Origin: Nostoc foliaceum FACHB-393
GTDB lineage: Bacteria > Cyanobacteriota > Cyanobacteriia > Cyanobacteriales > Nostocaceae
Assembly (NCBI RefSeq): GCF_014698505.1
Contig: NZ_JACJTD010000002.1
Span: 186,001-250,000 of the forward strand
DNA length: 64,000 bases
Reading direction: 5' to 3'
The position numbers and the translations under genes are program-made. The notes below the pieces were generated by a model. That model worked only from the letters and a program-made list of their open reading frames with translations, made no database searches and was not told where the DNA came from. Shown piece after piece: positions 31,928 through 41,301 of the stretch. Numbering within the stretch: position 1 is the first letter of the stretch; each line of letters starts with the position of its first letter.

Positions 31928-33280
31928 TCAAAGAAGTCCTGCTGACTCATACAATCGTTTAAGCATCGCTGAAATCCTTGCACCATAATCCAAATCTGCT
32001 GACCACCGCCCTGATAGCTGATCAATTAATGGCGCAATTCCCCGCGTTACAAAGCGAAATCTTGGATCTACGACTTCCTGTACCAAAGGTTCTAAACTGG
32101 CGTAAGCTTTCAAATGTTGGACGTGCGCCCTCACTCCAATTCTGGCACTTTGAAACGATGCAGCCTCCGAACCTCCACCGATCGCACCTAAGCCTGCAAA
32201 GTTATTTTGCTCAGGTCTAATATCACCACCGAACCGTAAAAATCCAGTTTCTACACACATTTGGCAAAAGGCAATATCATAGTTAACTCCCTCTATACCT
32301 GCTTCTTCTCGATAAAGTTTTGGGATATCAGGAAACTTTACTAAAGCATTTTCATTATTGTTTCTCAGGAATAATTGTAACTGTACTTCTGAAGTATTAC
32401 CGTTCGACATTACCCGCTCAAATTGACCAGAGCAAACCATCAAATTTGATCGCAAGCTAACAGTACGCGTTGTAGCATCCCAATTGACTGCAACATTAAA
32501 ATCTCGCAGTTCGATCGCTTTGACATAAACTACTTTGCGATAGGTAATTCGATTAACATTAGCGGCTTTTGCAAGGTCAATCCGTAGACGGTCTACTAAA
32601 TCAATGGGGATGTAAGCATTCCCATTAACCAACACTCCTTGCTCTGAGTAATTTTGCCCATTAATATTGATATTAATTGGCGGATAATTTGGTTCCGCCG
32701 GAGTTCCAGGATTGGGGTCAATCACGCGACTCCAAGTTACTAGTCCATCGACAATTCCTAAGGCAAAATCGCGGCGACGAGTTTGTAGCAAAGCCCGATC
32801 CTCTGGATTACTAAGAAACCCCACTTGCATCACCAAAGCTGGAAGCGTTGTCTGGCGACAGAATGCTAAACTACCTAATCCACTATTTGTATCTGGCTTA
32901 ACTCCGCGATTTGGTAATTGGGGTACGCGGCGCAATAACGCCACTAACAATTGTTCAGCATTACTTCTGCGATCGCTATTATTAACAATGTAGAAGACGC
33001 TAGCCCCACGCACAGAAGGGCTGCTAGCTGCATCAGATTCAATTTCTAGGGCGACATCACCCCGACGGGCGCGGGAATTTATCCAGGTGATAGTTTGGGC
33101 GGCACTCAAGTCATCAGGGACTGCCAAAATTTCCAGATTCCGCGCTCTCAGTTCCGTGACAATCAAATCCCGCAGCAGAATCATTTCTTTAGCTTCAGTT
33201 GTACCACCTGCGATCGCACCTGGATCTATCCCTCTGGCTTCTCTGCCTCCGTGAGCCGCTGAAATAAAAATACGCCCCAT
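31928..33280 (-). CDS. tftA: TftA-like amidase-fold morphoprotein (hormogonium tapered terminus)
   Basis: The 450-residue protein starts with an Amidase_3-like domain (1-190): FISAAHGG (His10), TTEAKEM (Glu29), LEIESDAAS and LVMQVGFLSNPED. A copper-amine-oxidase-N-like domain follows (about 205-285: VLVNGNAYIPIDLVDRL), then a glucosaminidase-like domain (about 310-450: FCQMCVETGFLRFGG, NNFAGLGAIGGG). From memory this is the layout of the Nostoc protein TftA, needed for tapered hormogonium ends. In the amidase part the third zinc ligand is Glu81 instead of His and the catalytic Glu position is Gln152, so amidase activity is doubtful. There is no signal peptide. Confidence 0.75.
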   Translation of the reverse strand: MGRIFISAAHGGREARGIDPGAIAGGTTEAKEMILLRDLIVTELRARNLEILAVPDDLSAAQTITWINSRARRGDVALEIESDAASSPSVRGASVFYIVNNSDRRSNAEQLLVALLRRVPQLPNRGVKPDTNSGLGSLAFCRQTTLPALVMQVGFLSNPEDRALLQTRRRDFALGIVDGLVTWSRVIDPNPGTPAEPNYPPINININGQNYSEQGVLVNGNAYIPIDLVDRLRIDLAKAANVNRITYRKVVYVKAIELRDFNVAVNWDATTRTVSLRSNLMVCSGQFERVMSNGNTSEVQLQLFLRNNNENALVKFPDIPKLYREEAGIEGVNYDIAFCQMCVETGFLRFGGDIRPEQNNFAGLGAIGGGSEAASFQSARIGVRAHVQHLKAYASLEPLVQEVVDPRFRFVTRGIAPLIDQLSGRWSADLDYGARISAMLKRLYESAGLL

Positions 33281-33421
33281 TTTAAGTATTTCCTCTGATA
33301 AAACTAAGTGTAAGCAATTCTATATATCATTCTTGGTCTAGCAACAAGAATATAATAGCTATCAGTTGGGAAATACACCGCAGTGTTAACTACCAACCCA
33401 TGAATTAATAGATAAACTAGA

Positions 33422-35386
33422 ATGCAAATCCCCCGCTTGCACCCAGACACAATTGAGGAAGTTAAACTACGGGCTGATATTGTAGATGTCGTCTCGGAAT
33501 ACGTAGTTTTACGCAAACGTGGGAAAGATTTCGTCGGTTTGTGCCCTTTCCACGACGAGAAATCTCCCAGTTTCACTGTCAGCCAAACCAAGCAAATGTA
33601 CTATTGCTTCGGCTGTCAAGCTGGAGGAAATGCCATTAAGTTTGTCATGGAGTTGGGGAAGCGTTCTTTTGCGGATGTGGTGCTGGATTTAGCACGGCGT
33701 TACCAAGTTCCTGTGCAAACCTTAGAACCCGAACAACGCCAAGAATTACAGCGTCAGCTATCTTTGCGTGAGCAGTTGTATGAAGTTCTGGCTTCCTCGG
33801 CACAGTTTTATCAACATGCCCTGAGACAATCCCAAGGGCAAAAGGCACTTCAATATTTGCAATCTAACCGCCAACTCAAAGAAGAAACTATACAGCAATT
33901 TGGTTTAGGTTATGCCCCCGCAGGTTGGGAAACTCTCTATCGTTATCTAGTGGAAGATAAACATTACCCAGTGCAGATACTGGAAAAAGCGGGATTGATT
34001 AAGCCACGCCGGGAAGGGGGCGGTTATTATGATGTATTCCGCGATCGCTTGATGATTCCCATCCGTGATGTTCAAGGGCGCGTCATTGCCTTTGGTGGTA
34101 GAACTCTGACTGATGAGCAACCTAAATATCTCAATTCACCAGAAACCGAGCTTTTTAGTAAAGGTAAAACATTATTTGCCCTCGATCAAGCTAAAGCTGG
34201 GATTTCCCAACTCGATCAAGCCGTGGTGGTAGAGGGATATTTTGATGCGATCGCTCTCCACGCCGCTGGTATTAATAACGCCGTCGCCTCCCTCGGTACA
34301 GCTTTAAGCTTAGAACAAGTCCGGTTAATATTACGCTACACCGAATCGAAACAATTAGTACTCAACTTTGATGCTGATAAAGCCGGAACCAATGCCGCCG
34401 AACGGGCGATCGGTGAAATTGCCGAACTGGCATACAAAGGCGAAGTTCAGCTAAAAATTCTCAATTTACCCGATGGTAAAGATGCTGATGAATACTTGCA
34501 TACCCACACTCCAGAAGATTATGGAGAACTGCTGAAAAATGCGCCACTTTGGCTAGACTGGCAGATTCAGCAAATTATTCAAGATCGTGACTTGAGACAA
34601 GCTACTGATTTTCAGCAAGTAACTCAGCAATTAGTCAAATTACTTAAAAATATAGCTAACAGCGATACACGCAACTATTATGTTTCCTACTGTGCAGAAA
34701 TACTCAGCTTAGGAGATACCAGACTTATACCGCTACGAGTCGAAAATCTATTAACTCAAATTGCTCCGGTTGCGACTGCATATACTAAGCCTGTATCAGC
34801 GAAGAAAGCATGGGGAGGTAGCAAATCCCCTAGTAGAGACGCGATTAATCGCGTCTCTCCACTCCCTACAGAACGCAGCCTTTTAGAACATGCGGAAGCG
34901 TTATTACTGAGAATTTACTTGCATTGTCCTGAACAGCGTCGAGCAATTATTGACGAACTAGAAGAGCGAGATTTGCAATTTAGCCTTTCCCATCACCGAT
35001 TTTTATGGCAGCAGATTTTAGAAATTTCATCCGGTGATGGACAAACAGAAAATTTTGCATCTCCACCAGATTTAATTTCCCGCCTGCAAGATCAGTTCTT
35101 AGAATTTGGCAGCGAGATGGGGTTAGTTTCCCACTTATTTCATGTGGATGAAAAAAACCAGAAAGAAATACTTCGGACTCCACAAGTAGTTCAAGCTGCG
35201 ATCGCTTGCATGGATTTAGTGATGCTTGAAAAACGCTATCGCCACTTTTTGGAACTATGGCAGCAAACCGATCCCGAAGCTGAACCAGAGCGATATCAAT
35301 CGTATTATCAGGCTTTCTACGCTGAAAAAATCAAGCTGCAACAAATAGACCGACAACGGTTATTTTCTATCACAGAGTTATTGTAG
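33422..35386 (+). CDS. dnaG: DNA primase
   Basis: The 654-residue enzyme makes RNA primers for replication. The zinc finger is complete (Cys41, His44, Cys62, Cys65 in CPFHDEKSPSF and YYCFGCQAGG). The TOPRIM core has VVVEGYFDAIAL and NFDADKAGTNA. The C-terminal DnaB-interaction domain begins about residue 490. Between core and C-terminal domain the linker contains SRDAINRVS, encoded by a perfect 22-bp palindrome of a dispersed repeat family. The gene stands alone, divergent from the tftA-like gene. Confidence 0.97.
   Translation: MQIPRLHPDTIEEVKLRADIVDVVSEYVVLRKRGKDFVGLCPFHDEKSPSFTVSQTKQMYYCFGCQAGGNAIKFVMELGKRSFADVVLDLARRYQVPVQTLEPEQRQELQRQLSLREQLYEVLASSAQFYQHALRQSQGQKALQYLQSNRQLKEETIQQFGLGYAPAGWETLYRYLVEDKHYPVQILEKAGLIKPRREGGGYYDVFRDRLMIPIRDVQGRVIAFGGRTLTDEQPKYLNSPETELFSKGKTLFALDQAKAGISQLDQAVVVEGYFDAIALHAAGINNAVASLGTALSLEQVRLILRYTESKQLVLNFDADKAGTNAAERAIGEIAELAYKGEVQLKILNLPDGKDADEYLHTHTPEDYGELLKNAPLWLDWQIQQIIQDRDLRQATDFQQVTQQLVKLLKNIANSDTRNYYVSYCAEILSLGDTRLIPLRVENLLTQIAPVATAYTKPVSAKKAWGGSKSPSRDAINRVSPLPTERSLLEHAEALLLRIYLHCPEQRRAIIDELEERDLQFSLSHHRFLWQQILEISSGDGQTENFASPPDLISRLQDQFLEFGSEMGLVSHLFHVDEKNQKEILRTPQVVQAAIACMDLVMLEKRYRHFLELWQQTDPEAEPERYQSYYQAFYAEKIKLQQIDRQRLFSITELL
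34836..34857. repeat. Palindromic dispersed repeat inside dnaG
   Basis: GAGACGCGATTA and ATCGCGTCTC form a perfect 22-bp palindrome in the dnaG linker. Related sequences lie between genes at 35480-35502 and, inverted, at 46988-47013. In dnaG it is in frame and without stops. Confidence 0.8.
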
Positions 35387-35479
35387 TTTCGGTTTACGCA
35401 GTCAAAATAGCGGAAAATATTTATGTGCTGCACGCTTTTTATAATGCAATGCAGTTCAGATAAGACCAAAACACTTGTA

Positions 35480-35502
35480 GAGACGGCGATTTATCGCGTC
35501 TC
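35480..35502. repeat. Palindromic dispersed repeat, intergenic copy
   Basis: GAGACGGCGATT and TATCGCGTCTC form an imperfect palindrome 94 bp behind dnaG. It belongs to the family found inside dnaG. Confidence 0.75.
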
Positions 35503-35536
35503 GAAAACCCACAATTTTGTACAATTGAACCTACAG

Positions 35537-36142
35537 CTAGATTTTAAACACTAAGTAGACTAAGTAAAAATAAGTTTCTCGGCTTAAAAACTCTATCTGA
35601 CTCTGAAAACTGCGATAGCGGGTAGTAGGTGTGGGAGACGAATGTGCATCCATTCCTAAGCCTCGTGCCATTAACACGGCTCGCTTCATATGCAATGGAT
35701 CGCTAACAATAAGAAACTTGGTTAATTGGTGAGCATTCGCTACCTTCAAAGCATTTTTGAGGTTCTGGTGAGTTGTGCGAGATTCAGTTTCAGTGAAAAT
35801 GTCAGCAGCTTTTACCTGTTGCGCGATCGCATAATTTTTTCCAACTATAGCTTCAGCTGGTTCATCACTTTCGCCAACTCCGCCAGTAAAAATGATCGTC
35901 TTAACAGATCCATTTTTATATAAGTTAATGGCGTGGTTGATTCGCTCTCTGAAAACAGGAGATGGTTCTTCTCCCCAAACTGCCGCTCCTAAAACAATTG
36001 CTGCATCTGCCTTGATATTATTAGTTCTGCTGCCATATAAGTAAATACTTGAGGCTGTAGATGCGATCGCCAGCAACAAGGCAGATATCAAAGCCACTGC
36101 AACCCAAATTAACCATTTTTTGGGAATTTTGTAATTGAGCAT
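35537..36142 (-). CDS. YdcF/DUF218 family membrane-anchored protein
   Basis: The 201-residue protein has an N-terminal membrane anchor (about 10-33) and a DUF218 fold: DAAIVLGAAVWGEEPSPVFRER, KTIIFTGGVGESDEPAEA, ESRTTHQNLKNALKVA, FLIVSDPLHMKRAVLMARGLGMDA. Relatives (YdcF, SanA, ElyC) act in envelope maintenance, and ElyC influences peptidoglycan or lipid carrier metabolism. The DUF218 core most likely faces the periplasm. Confidence 0.9.
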   Translation of the reverse strand: MLNYKIPKKWLIWVAVALISALLLAIASTASSIYLYGSRTNNIKADAAIVLGAAVWGEEPSPVFRERINHAINLYKNGSVKTIIFTGGVGESDEPAEAIVGKNYAIAQQVKAADIFTETESRTTHQNLKNALKVANAHQLTKFLIVSDPLHMKRAVLMARGLGMDAHSSPTPTTRYRSFQSQIEFLSRETYFYLVYLVFKI

Positions 36143-36326
36143 GGGGCGTTGTTAAACCAATTCGCAATGACGCTCGAAGACTCGCTAACGCTGCGCTAAC
36201 GCAATTCGCAGTTACGTTTTGTAACGTGGATTTAGATTTAGGCATCAAAACGCGCTGCTTAATAGAAAGAAGCAGGGGACTGAAACCCCTGAACTAGGTT
36301 CAAAGAGTAATCCTTAAGAACGAAGA

Positions 36327-37670
36327 TTAGCGATCGCGTTTAGCAGAACGGCGCGATGCAGACGAACGAGCACTAGGCTTATCTCCATTCGTAGCAGGTG
36401 GCGCTGCCTTACGTTTAGCTGATGTCGGTGGTGACGGTTTAGAAGTACGAGCCGGACGTTTATCACGTTCGGGTTTGGCTCTGTGTTGCCGTCCATTTGG
36501 GGTTGGTTCAGGGTTGATATCGGGGTTGAGCGCAAAACCAGCAACTACTTCCCTTGGCAAGCGCTGCTCGATCAGTTTTTCAATATCTTTCAATAGAGGG
36601 TATTCATCAACGGACACCAGCGATACGGCTTCACCTGACGCGCCAGCACGACCAGTTCGCCCAATGCGATGAACATAATCCTCCGGTACATTGGGTAGAT
36701 CGAAGTTGACTACATGGGGCAGTTCGCTAATATCAAGACCCCTAGCAGCAATATCCGTCGCCACCAGTACTTGTAAGCTGCCATTCTTGAACTTTGCCAA
36801 GGCATTGGTACGCACCGGCTGGCTCTTATTACCGTGGATTGCCAGTGCTTGAATGCGGTCTTCGCCCAACTGCTTAACCAAACGATCAGCACCATATTTA
36901 GTGCGAGTGAAAACTAGCACTTGATACCAATTATCTCGGCGAATCAGGTGAGCAAGTAATTGGCGTTTCTTGTCACGGTCTACGTGGTAAATTTTTTGTG
37001 CGATCGTCTCGGCGGTAACGTTGCGGCGTGCCACCTCAATCATCGTCGGGTTATTAAGCAGCCCGGCAGCGAGTGCCTTAATTTTGTCCGAGAAAGTAGC
37101 GAAGAATAGCAGATTTTGTCGCTTTTTTGGTAATAGCGAGAGGATGCGGCGAATATCATGAATAAAACCCATGTCCAGCATCCGATCTGCTTCATCTAGC
37201 ACCAAAACCTCAATATACGACAGGTTCAGCGTTCCTTGCTGTACATGGTCTAGCAGTCGCCCTGGAGTAGCGACTAGAATATCCACTCGATTCCGCAAAC
37301 GCTGTTTTTGCAGATTAATACCGACTCCGCCGAACATCACCATCGAGTTTAGCTGCAAGTACTTGCCGTACTCGCGCACGCTTTCTTCTACTTGTGCGGC
37401 AAGTTCACGAGTCGGGGTGAGAATCAGCGCCCGGATCGGCGGGTATCCTTTATATGTACCTTTGATGCTCTTGTCAGACGACAACCGATGCAGAAGCGGT
37501 AGGGTAAAACTAGCGGTCTTTCCAGTGCCAGTTTGGGCCCCAGCTAGCAAATCGCTACCCGACAAGACGGCAGGAATCGCCTGTATTTGAATTGGCGTGG
37601 GTTCGGTGTACCCGCGTTCTGTAACCGCACGGATAATTTCATTGGACAAGCCGAGAGTAGAAAAAGACAT
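36327..37670 (-). CDS. DEAD-box RNA helicase, RhlE-like
   Basis: From ATG 37670 ([16 protein letters not shown]) the protein has 447 residues; 11 upstream codons are not family-like. Motifs are [32 protein letters not shown] in place of SAT (motif III), [12 protein letters not shown] and [10 protein letters not shown]. The last 75 residues are basic and rich in Ser, Pro and Ala and probably bind RNA. It unwinds RNA in ribosome assembly or cold adaptation. It is divergent from infC, with 236 bp between them. Confidence 0.95.
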   Translation of the reverse strand: MSFSTLGLSNEIIRAVTERGYTEPTPIQIQAIPAVLSGSDLLAGAQTGTGKTASFTLPLLHRLSSDKSIKGTYKGYPPIRALILTPTRELAAQVEESVREYGKYLQLNSMVMFGGVGINLQKQRLRNRVDILVATPGRLLDHVQQGTLNLSYIEVLVLDEADRMLDMGFIHDIRRILSLLPKKRQNLLFFATFSDKIKALAAGLLNNPTMIEVARRNVTAETIAQKIYHVDRDKKRQLLAHLIRRDNWYQVLVFTRTKYGADRLVKQLGEDRIQALAIHGNKSQPVRTNALAKFKNGSLQVLVATDIAARGLDISELPHVVNFDLPNVPEDYVHRIGRTGRAGASGEAVSLVSVDEYPLLKDIEKLIEQRLPREVVAGFALNPDINPEPTPNGRQHRAKPERDKRPARTSKPSPPTSAKRKAAPPATNGDKPSARSSASRRSAKRDR

Positions 37671-37892
37671 AAAACTCCAAAAATAACATCGGCCTGTCGC
37701 CAATGGCGGCGTCAGTCTTAGGCGGACGGATTAAAAAGCGTTAAAAGGCTGATGGGCAATAGCGCAAAGACTGAAGAGCGAGTGCCGCAATTCCACATCT
37801 TAACAGATTGTAGTCGATTGTGTGGTTAAAGTTGCTCTGATTCAGCGTTGTGTTAAATTAGCATTACTTGGAATGTAAAATGTTGAACAATT

Positions 37893-37909
37893 AGGAGAAA
37901 TTCGTTATC
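37893..37909 (+). promoter_or_regulatory. infC ribosome binding site and AUC start codon
   Basis: AGGAG (37893-37897) is followed nine bases later by ATC at 37907, in frame with IF-3. A TAG at 37892 closes the frame upstream. No ATG, GTG or TTG exists in the frame before the conserved N-terminal domain. IF-3 discriminates against AUU/AUC starts, and E. coli infC uses AUU for feedback control, so the same autoregulation is likely here. Confidence 0.7.
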
Positions 37910-38395
37910 GCAATCCAAAAGCAACTGATTAATTCCCAAATCAAGTCACCTAGCGTCTTCTTGATTGACCATGAGAATAACAATCGTGGTCTGATCGACA
38001 CCAATGAGGCGTTACAGCTAGCCGAAAGCTTAGAGCTTGACTTAGTTGTAGTCTCTCAAGGCAAAGACGCTCCAATCGCCAAGATTCTCAACTATGGCAA
38101 GCTTCAGTATCAAAAGAAAAAACGTCAGAGCCAGAGTGCTAGACCCACGGTAAAGGAAGTGCGATTTGGTCTAAACGTGGGCGTGGCTGATTACAATTTA
38201 CGCATCCAACAAGCAGGTGAGTGGTTGAGTAAAGGCGATTCTGTCAAGTTTGCCATTCGTTTACGAGGCCGAGAACATCAATATCGTGACAAAGCAGGAG
38301 AACTGCTAGACCGAATTGCAAATGATCTCAGTCAAGTAGGTAAAATCCAATCGTTGGATAAACGCGCATTAGTTGTTCAAGTCATTCCTGCCTAG
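37907..38395 (+). CDS. infC: Translation initiation factor IF-3
   Basis: The 162-residue factor reads from ATC 37907: IAIQKQLINSQIKSPSVFLI, then DHENNNRGLIDTNEAL of the IF3-N domain. The KKKRQSQSARPTVKEVRF linker and the IF3-C domain (DYNLRIQQAGEWLSKGDSVKFAIRLRGRE) follow. A TTG at 37961 would cut off part of the IF3-N domain and is rejected. IF-3 binds the 30S subunit and proofreads start codons. No rpmI-rplT genes follow, unlike many bacteria. Confidence 0.93.
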   Translation: MAIQKQLINSQIKSPSVFLIDHENNNRGLIDTNEALQLAESLELDLVVVSQGKDAPIAKILNYGKLQYQKKKRQSQSARPTVKEVRFGLNVGVADYNLRIQQAGEWLSKGDSVKFAIRLRGREHQYRDKAGELLDRIANDLSQVGKIQSLDKRALVVQVIPA

Positions 38396-38494
38396 TTATC
38401 TTGCGATCGCTAGAGCATATATTTGTAACAACTTGTAAAGAACCAAAAAAGCCGGAGGCAACGCTGTAGCTTCTATGGAAAAAAATTTAAATTC

Positions 38495-38523
38495 TCCCCA
38501 TTGAAGACAGCAAGGGGATTTTT
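38495..38523 (+). terminator. Possible terminator behind infC
   Basis: TCCCC and GGGGA flank a 14-base loop and are followed by TTTTTT. The stem is short, so the call is weak. Confidence 0.4.
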
Positions 38524-38529
38524 TCGCTG

Positions 38530-38715
38530 TGCATCCTGTTGCGCTTGCACAGAGTTACACTGGAGATGAGGATGGAACCTTAAACCCGTGGGGGATGCCA
38601 TAACCCCAAGTACTGGGACATAGAAACATCCCAGATACTTTTTACAAATATTAATAGAGCCAACCCCATTCCTGTGGAACTCAAAGCCGCACTGACACTT
38701 ATAAGTGCGGTTTTT
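38530..38715 (+). ncRNA. Candidate structured non-coding RNA
   Basis: This stretch has no open frame but contains three stable hairpins: TGGGG/CCCCA (about 38590-38610), CTGGGA with loop CATAGAAACA closed by TCCCAG, and a GC-rich terminator at 38687-38715. The loop motif recalls cyanobacterial Yfr-type RNAs, but I cannot match it to a family. It could also be the leader of the broken transposase gene downstream. Confidence 0.35.
38687..38715 (+). terminator. Intrinsic terminator
   Basis: CCGCACT pairs with AGTGCGG across a ten-base loop and runs directly into TTTTT. It would end a transcript arriving from the left. Confidence 0.75.
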
Positions 38716-38857
38716 GATTTTATGTCCTATACCGCACGATAGACTAATAGCTTTTAAGTTGACAGCAAGAAAGTTTGACCCCGCATTCCGCAGATATTAA
38801 GTAGGTGGTTACAATTAAATATAAGATAGAGAAAGTCCAAAAAACAGGTTATACGAC

Positions 38858-39014
38858 ATGTCTGCTCCATTGCGAGTTAAATTAACAGATTTGACGCTTT
38901 TGGAGTTGCGGTCAGCGACAACAGTGCCTCAACGGACACGAGAGCGTGCCCACATAATTAGATTAAATGCCCAAGGATGGAATGTACCAGCGATCGCTAA
39001 AATTTTTGTTGGGT
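38858..39014 (+). pseudogene. Truncated IS630-type transposase (N-terminal HTH only)
   Basis: The frame MSAPLRVKLTDLTLLELRSA, then TTVPQRTRERAHIIRL and NAQGWNVPAIAKIF, is the N-terminal helix-turn-helix of IS630-family transposases. After about 50 codons it runs straight into CRISPR repeat sequence. The DDE catalytic domain is missing, so the gene is dead. Confidence 0.8.
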
Positions 39015-39102
39015 TATTAGGGATTGAAACAAGAATCGGGCACCCCACACAACTAGGAAAATATTATTGCAATTCATCAAAATCCCTATTAGGGATTGAA
39101 AC
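39015..39102 (+). CRISPR. Two-repeat CRISPR remnant (one partial, one full repeat, one spacer)
   Basis: A full 37-bp repeat lies at 39066-39102, starting ATTGCAATTCATCAAAATCC and ending TTAGGGATTGAAAC. The last 16 bp of the same repeat (TATTAGGGATTGAAAC) lie at 39015-39030. The spacer between them is 35 bp (39031-39065), a normal length. The repeat end GATTGAAAC is typical of Nostoc type I-D/III arrays and sets transcription to the plus strand. No cas gene is in the window. The partial repeat is fused to the broken transposase. Confidence 0.85.
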
Positions 39103-39211
39103 CACACTGATTAAAGGTTGTAGTACACTGAAGTTGACTTACGCTATTAGCCAAGAAATTTATTTCTTGGCTGAATGTTGGTAGGTGCAAGATATAACTA
39201 AAGCCTATCCT

Positions 39212-39835
39212 TCACTTTATTGCCTGTATCACTTGCAAACTACCACCAGCATATAAAGTTGGCTCACTCACTTCAAACCCAATCTCAGCCAATAATCCAA
39301 CCAAATCAGTTTTCAACAATTCCCATGCTGTCTCTGTTTCAAACAACAGCAAAAACAGTGATACCCCAGGCCAAAATATCGGATTCGTAGGAGCATGAAA
39401 ATCCACCAGCGTAAACACCCCTCCTGGCTTCAGCACCCGATAAACTTCATTAATAATTTTTCGTAATTGCTGAGGCTGCATCTCGTGTAATGCAACGCTG
39501 GTATGCACCACATCAAATAGATTATCTGCAAATGGCATTTCCTCAGCAAAAGCTTCGACATAGGAAGCTAATGGTACATTTTGCCGTGCCCTTAGCAAAG
39601 ACTTAGGTGAGGCATCCAATCCTGTTACATTTTGTGAAATTTTTACCAATAGTTGGGTCGTTTGACCACTGCCGCAACATAAATCTAAGACCTGAGTATC
39701 TGAGTGAATTGTTAAGCCTTGCAAAGCAAGTTGCCGAAAACGGGCTTCACCACCTACACTTAAGGCTGCTAAACGGGAAATACCATCATATAACCACTGA
39801 TAGCGGTAACTCCAATCCCTTAAAATTGTTGCCAT
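39212..39835 (-). CDS. UbiE/MenG-like class I methyltransferase
   Basis: The 207-residue protein has motif I VLDLCCGSGQTTQLL, motif II VTGLDASPKSLL, an MPFADNLFDVVHTSVALHEM block and VLKPGGVFTLVDFHAP. This is the quinone-biosynthesis-like methyltransferase pattern, but UbiE signature residues are not complete enough to assign a substrate. It is divergent from hemH. Confidence 0.88.
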   Translation of the reverse strand: MATILRDWSYRYQWLYDGISRLAALSVGGEARFRQLALQGLTIHSDTQVLDLCCGSGQTTQLLVKISQNVTGLDASPKSLLRARQNVPLASYVEAFAEEMPFADNLFDVVHTSVALHEMQPQQLRKIINEVYRVLKPGGVFTLVDFHAPTNPIFWPGVSLFLLLFETETAWELLKTDLVGLLAEIGFEVSEPTLYAGGSLQVIQAIK

Positions 39836-39929
39836 TATATATTTCCTTGCTATTAAGCTTTATTATTTAATAAAGATATATTGTTAACATTAGTAAAAAA
39901 CCTGAAAAGATTGGGGGAAAGTAACTGCT

Positions 39930-41096
39930 ATGGGTCGTGTAGGCGTCTTATTACTCAATCTCGGTGGCCCCGATAAGCTAGAGGATGTCGGGCCGTTTTT
40001 GTACAACCTATTTTCCGATCCGGAAATTATTCGCCTACCATTTCGCTGGTTGCAAAAGCCCCTAGCCTGGTTTATTGCCACGCGACGAACCAGAACATCT
40101 CAAGAGAATTATAAGCAAATCGGTGGCGGTTCCCCACTGCGGCGGATCACAGAAGCGCAAGGGGAAGCTTTAAAAGAACAGTTGGGTTATTTAGGGCAAG
40201 AAGCCGATATATACGTGGGAATGCGTTATTGGCATCCCTATACAGAAGAGGCGATCGCACAGATCACTCAAGATAACATAGAACACCTAGTGATATTACC
40301 ACTATATCCCCAGTTTTCTATCAGTACCAGTGGTTCCAGCTTCCGGCTGTTAGAAAAGCTTTGGCAAGAAGATCCAAAGCTTCAACCCATTGATTACACC
40401 GTCATTCCTTCTTGGTACAAAGAACCGGGCTACCTCCAAGCAATGGCGGCACTCATAGCCCAAGAACTTGAGCAGTTTCCTAACCCAGACGAAGTTCATG
40501 TATTCTTCAGTGCTCACGGCGTTCCTAAAAGCTACGTTGAAGAGGCTGGCGACCCTTACCAGCAAGAAATTGAAGAATGTACTGCCTTGATTATGCAGAC
40601 CCTCAATCGACCTAATGCCCACACCTTAGCTTACCAAAGTCGGGTTGGTCCAGTAGAATGGCTTCAACCTTATACTGAAGATGCCCTCAAAGAACTAGGG
40701 GCACAAGGTGTGAAAGATTTGGTTGTCGTGCCTATCAGTTTTGTCTCAGAACATATTGAGACACTGCAAGAAATTGATATTGAGTATCGGGAAGTAGCAG
40801 AAGAAGCAGGAATTCATAACTTCCGTCGCGTTCCTGCTCCCAATACCCATCCGGTATTTATTAATGCACTTGCAGACTTGGTGATTGATGCACTGAAAAA
40901 CCCCAGTTTCAAGCTTTCGCAAGCTGCCCAAATGAAAAAAAGGGTGAAAATGTACCCCCAAGAGCGTTGGGAATGGGGGCTGACAACTAGTGCTGAAGTA
41001 TGGAATGGTCGAATTGCCATGCTGGGCTTCATCGCCTTAATCATCGAGCTGATTACCGGTCACGGCTTTTTGCATATGATTGGGCTTTTGCAGTAA
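39930..41096 (+). CDS. hemH: Ferrochelatase with C-terminal CAB/HLIP domain
   Basis: The 388-residue enzyme inserts iron into protoporphyrin IX. The chelatase domain (1-320) has [40 protein letters not shown] (active-site His) and [22 protein letters not shown] (conserved Glu). After a linker the tail has [24 protein letters not shown], a single chlorophyll-binding helix (ExxNxR), as in other cyanobacterial and plastid type II enzymes. The tail links heme synthesis to chlorophyll or pigment status in the thylakoid. Confidence 0.97.
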   Translation: MGRVGVLLLNLGGPDKLEDVGPFLYNLFSDPEIIRLPFRWLQKPLAWFIATRRTRTSQENYKQIGGGSPLRRITEAQGEALKEQLGYLGQEADIYVGMRYWHPYTEEAIAQITQDNIEHLVILPLYPQFSISTSGSSFRLLEKLWQEDPKLQPIDYTVIPSWYKEPGYLQAMAALIAQELEQFPNPDEVHVFFSAHGVPKSYVEEAGDPYQQEIEECTALIMQTLNRPNAHTLAYQSRVGPVEWLQPYTEDALKELGAQGVKDLVVVPISFVSEHIETLQEIDIEYREVAEEAGIHNFRRVPAPNTHPVFINALADLVIDALKNPSFKLSQAAQMKKRVKMYPQERWEWGLTTSAEVWNGRIAMLGFIALIIELITGHGFLHMIGLLQ

Positions 41097-41301
41097 ATGA
41101 AAGGTGTTAGGAGTTAGGAGTTCTACCATTTCATACAAACTTTGATACATATAGATTTCTAGTAGGGGTACAGCAATGTTTCCTACTAACAACGTATTTG
41201 TATCATTATTAAAATGAAATGATATTAGGAGTTTGAAGTTTTAAATTTTTCTCGCTAACTCTTAACTCCTATCTTGATTCATAACTTCTCACTTTTAACT
41301 C

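Noticed and set aside
38858-39184. A 108-codon frame starting as an IS630 transposase
   Set aside because: Only about 50 codons are transposase. The rest translates CRISPR repeat, spacer and flanking sequence, so it is split into a pseudogene and a CRISPR feature.
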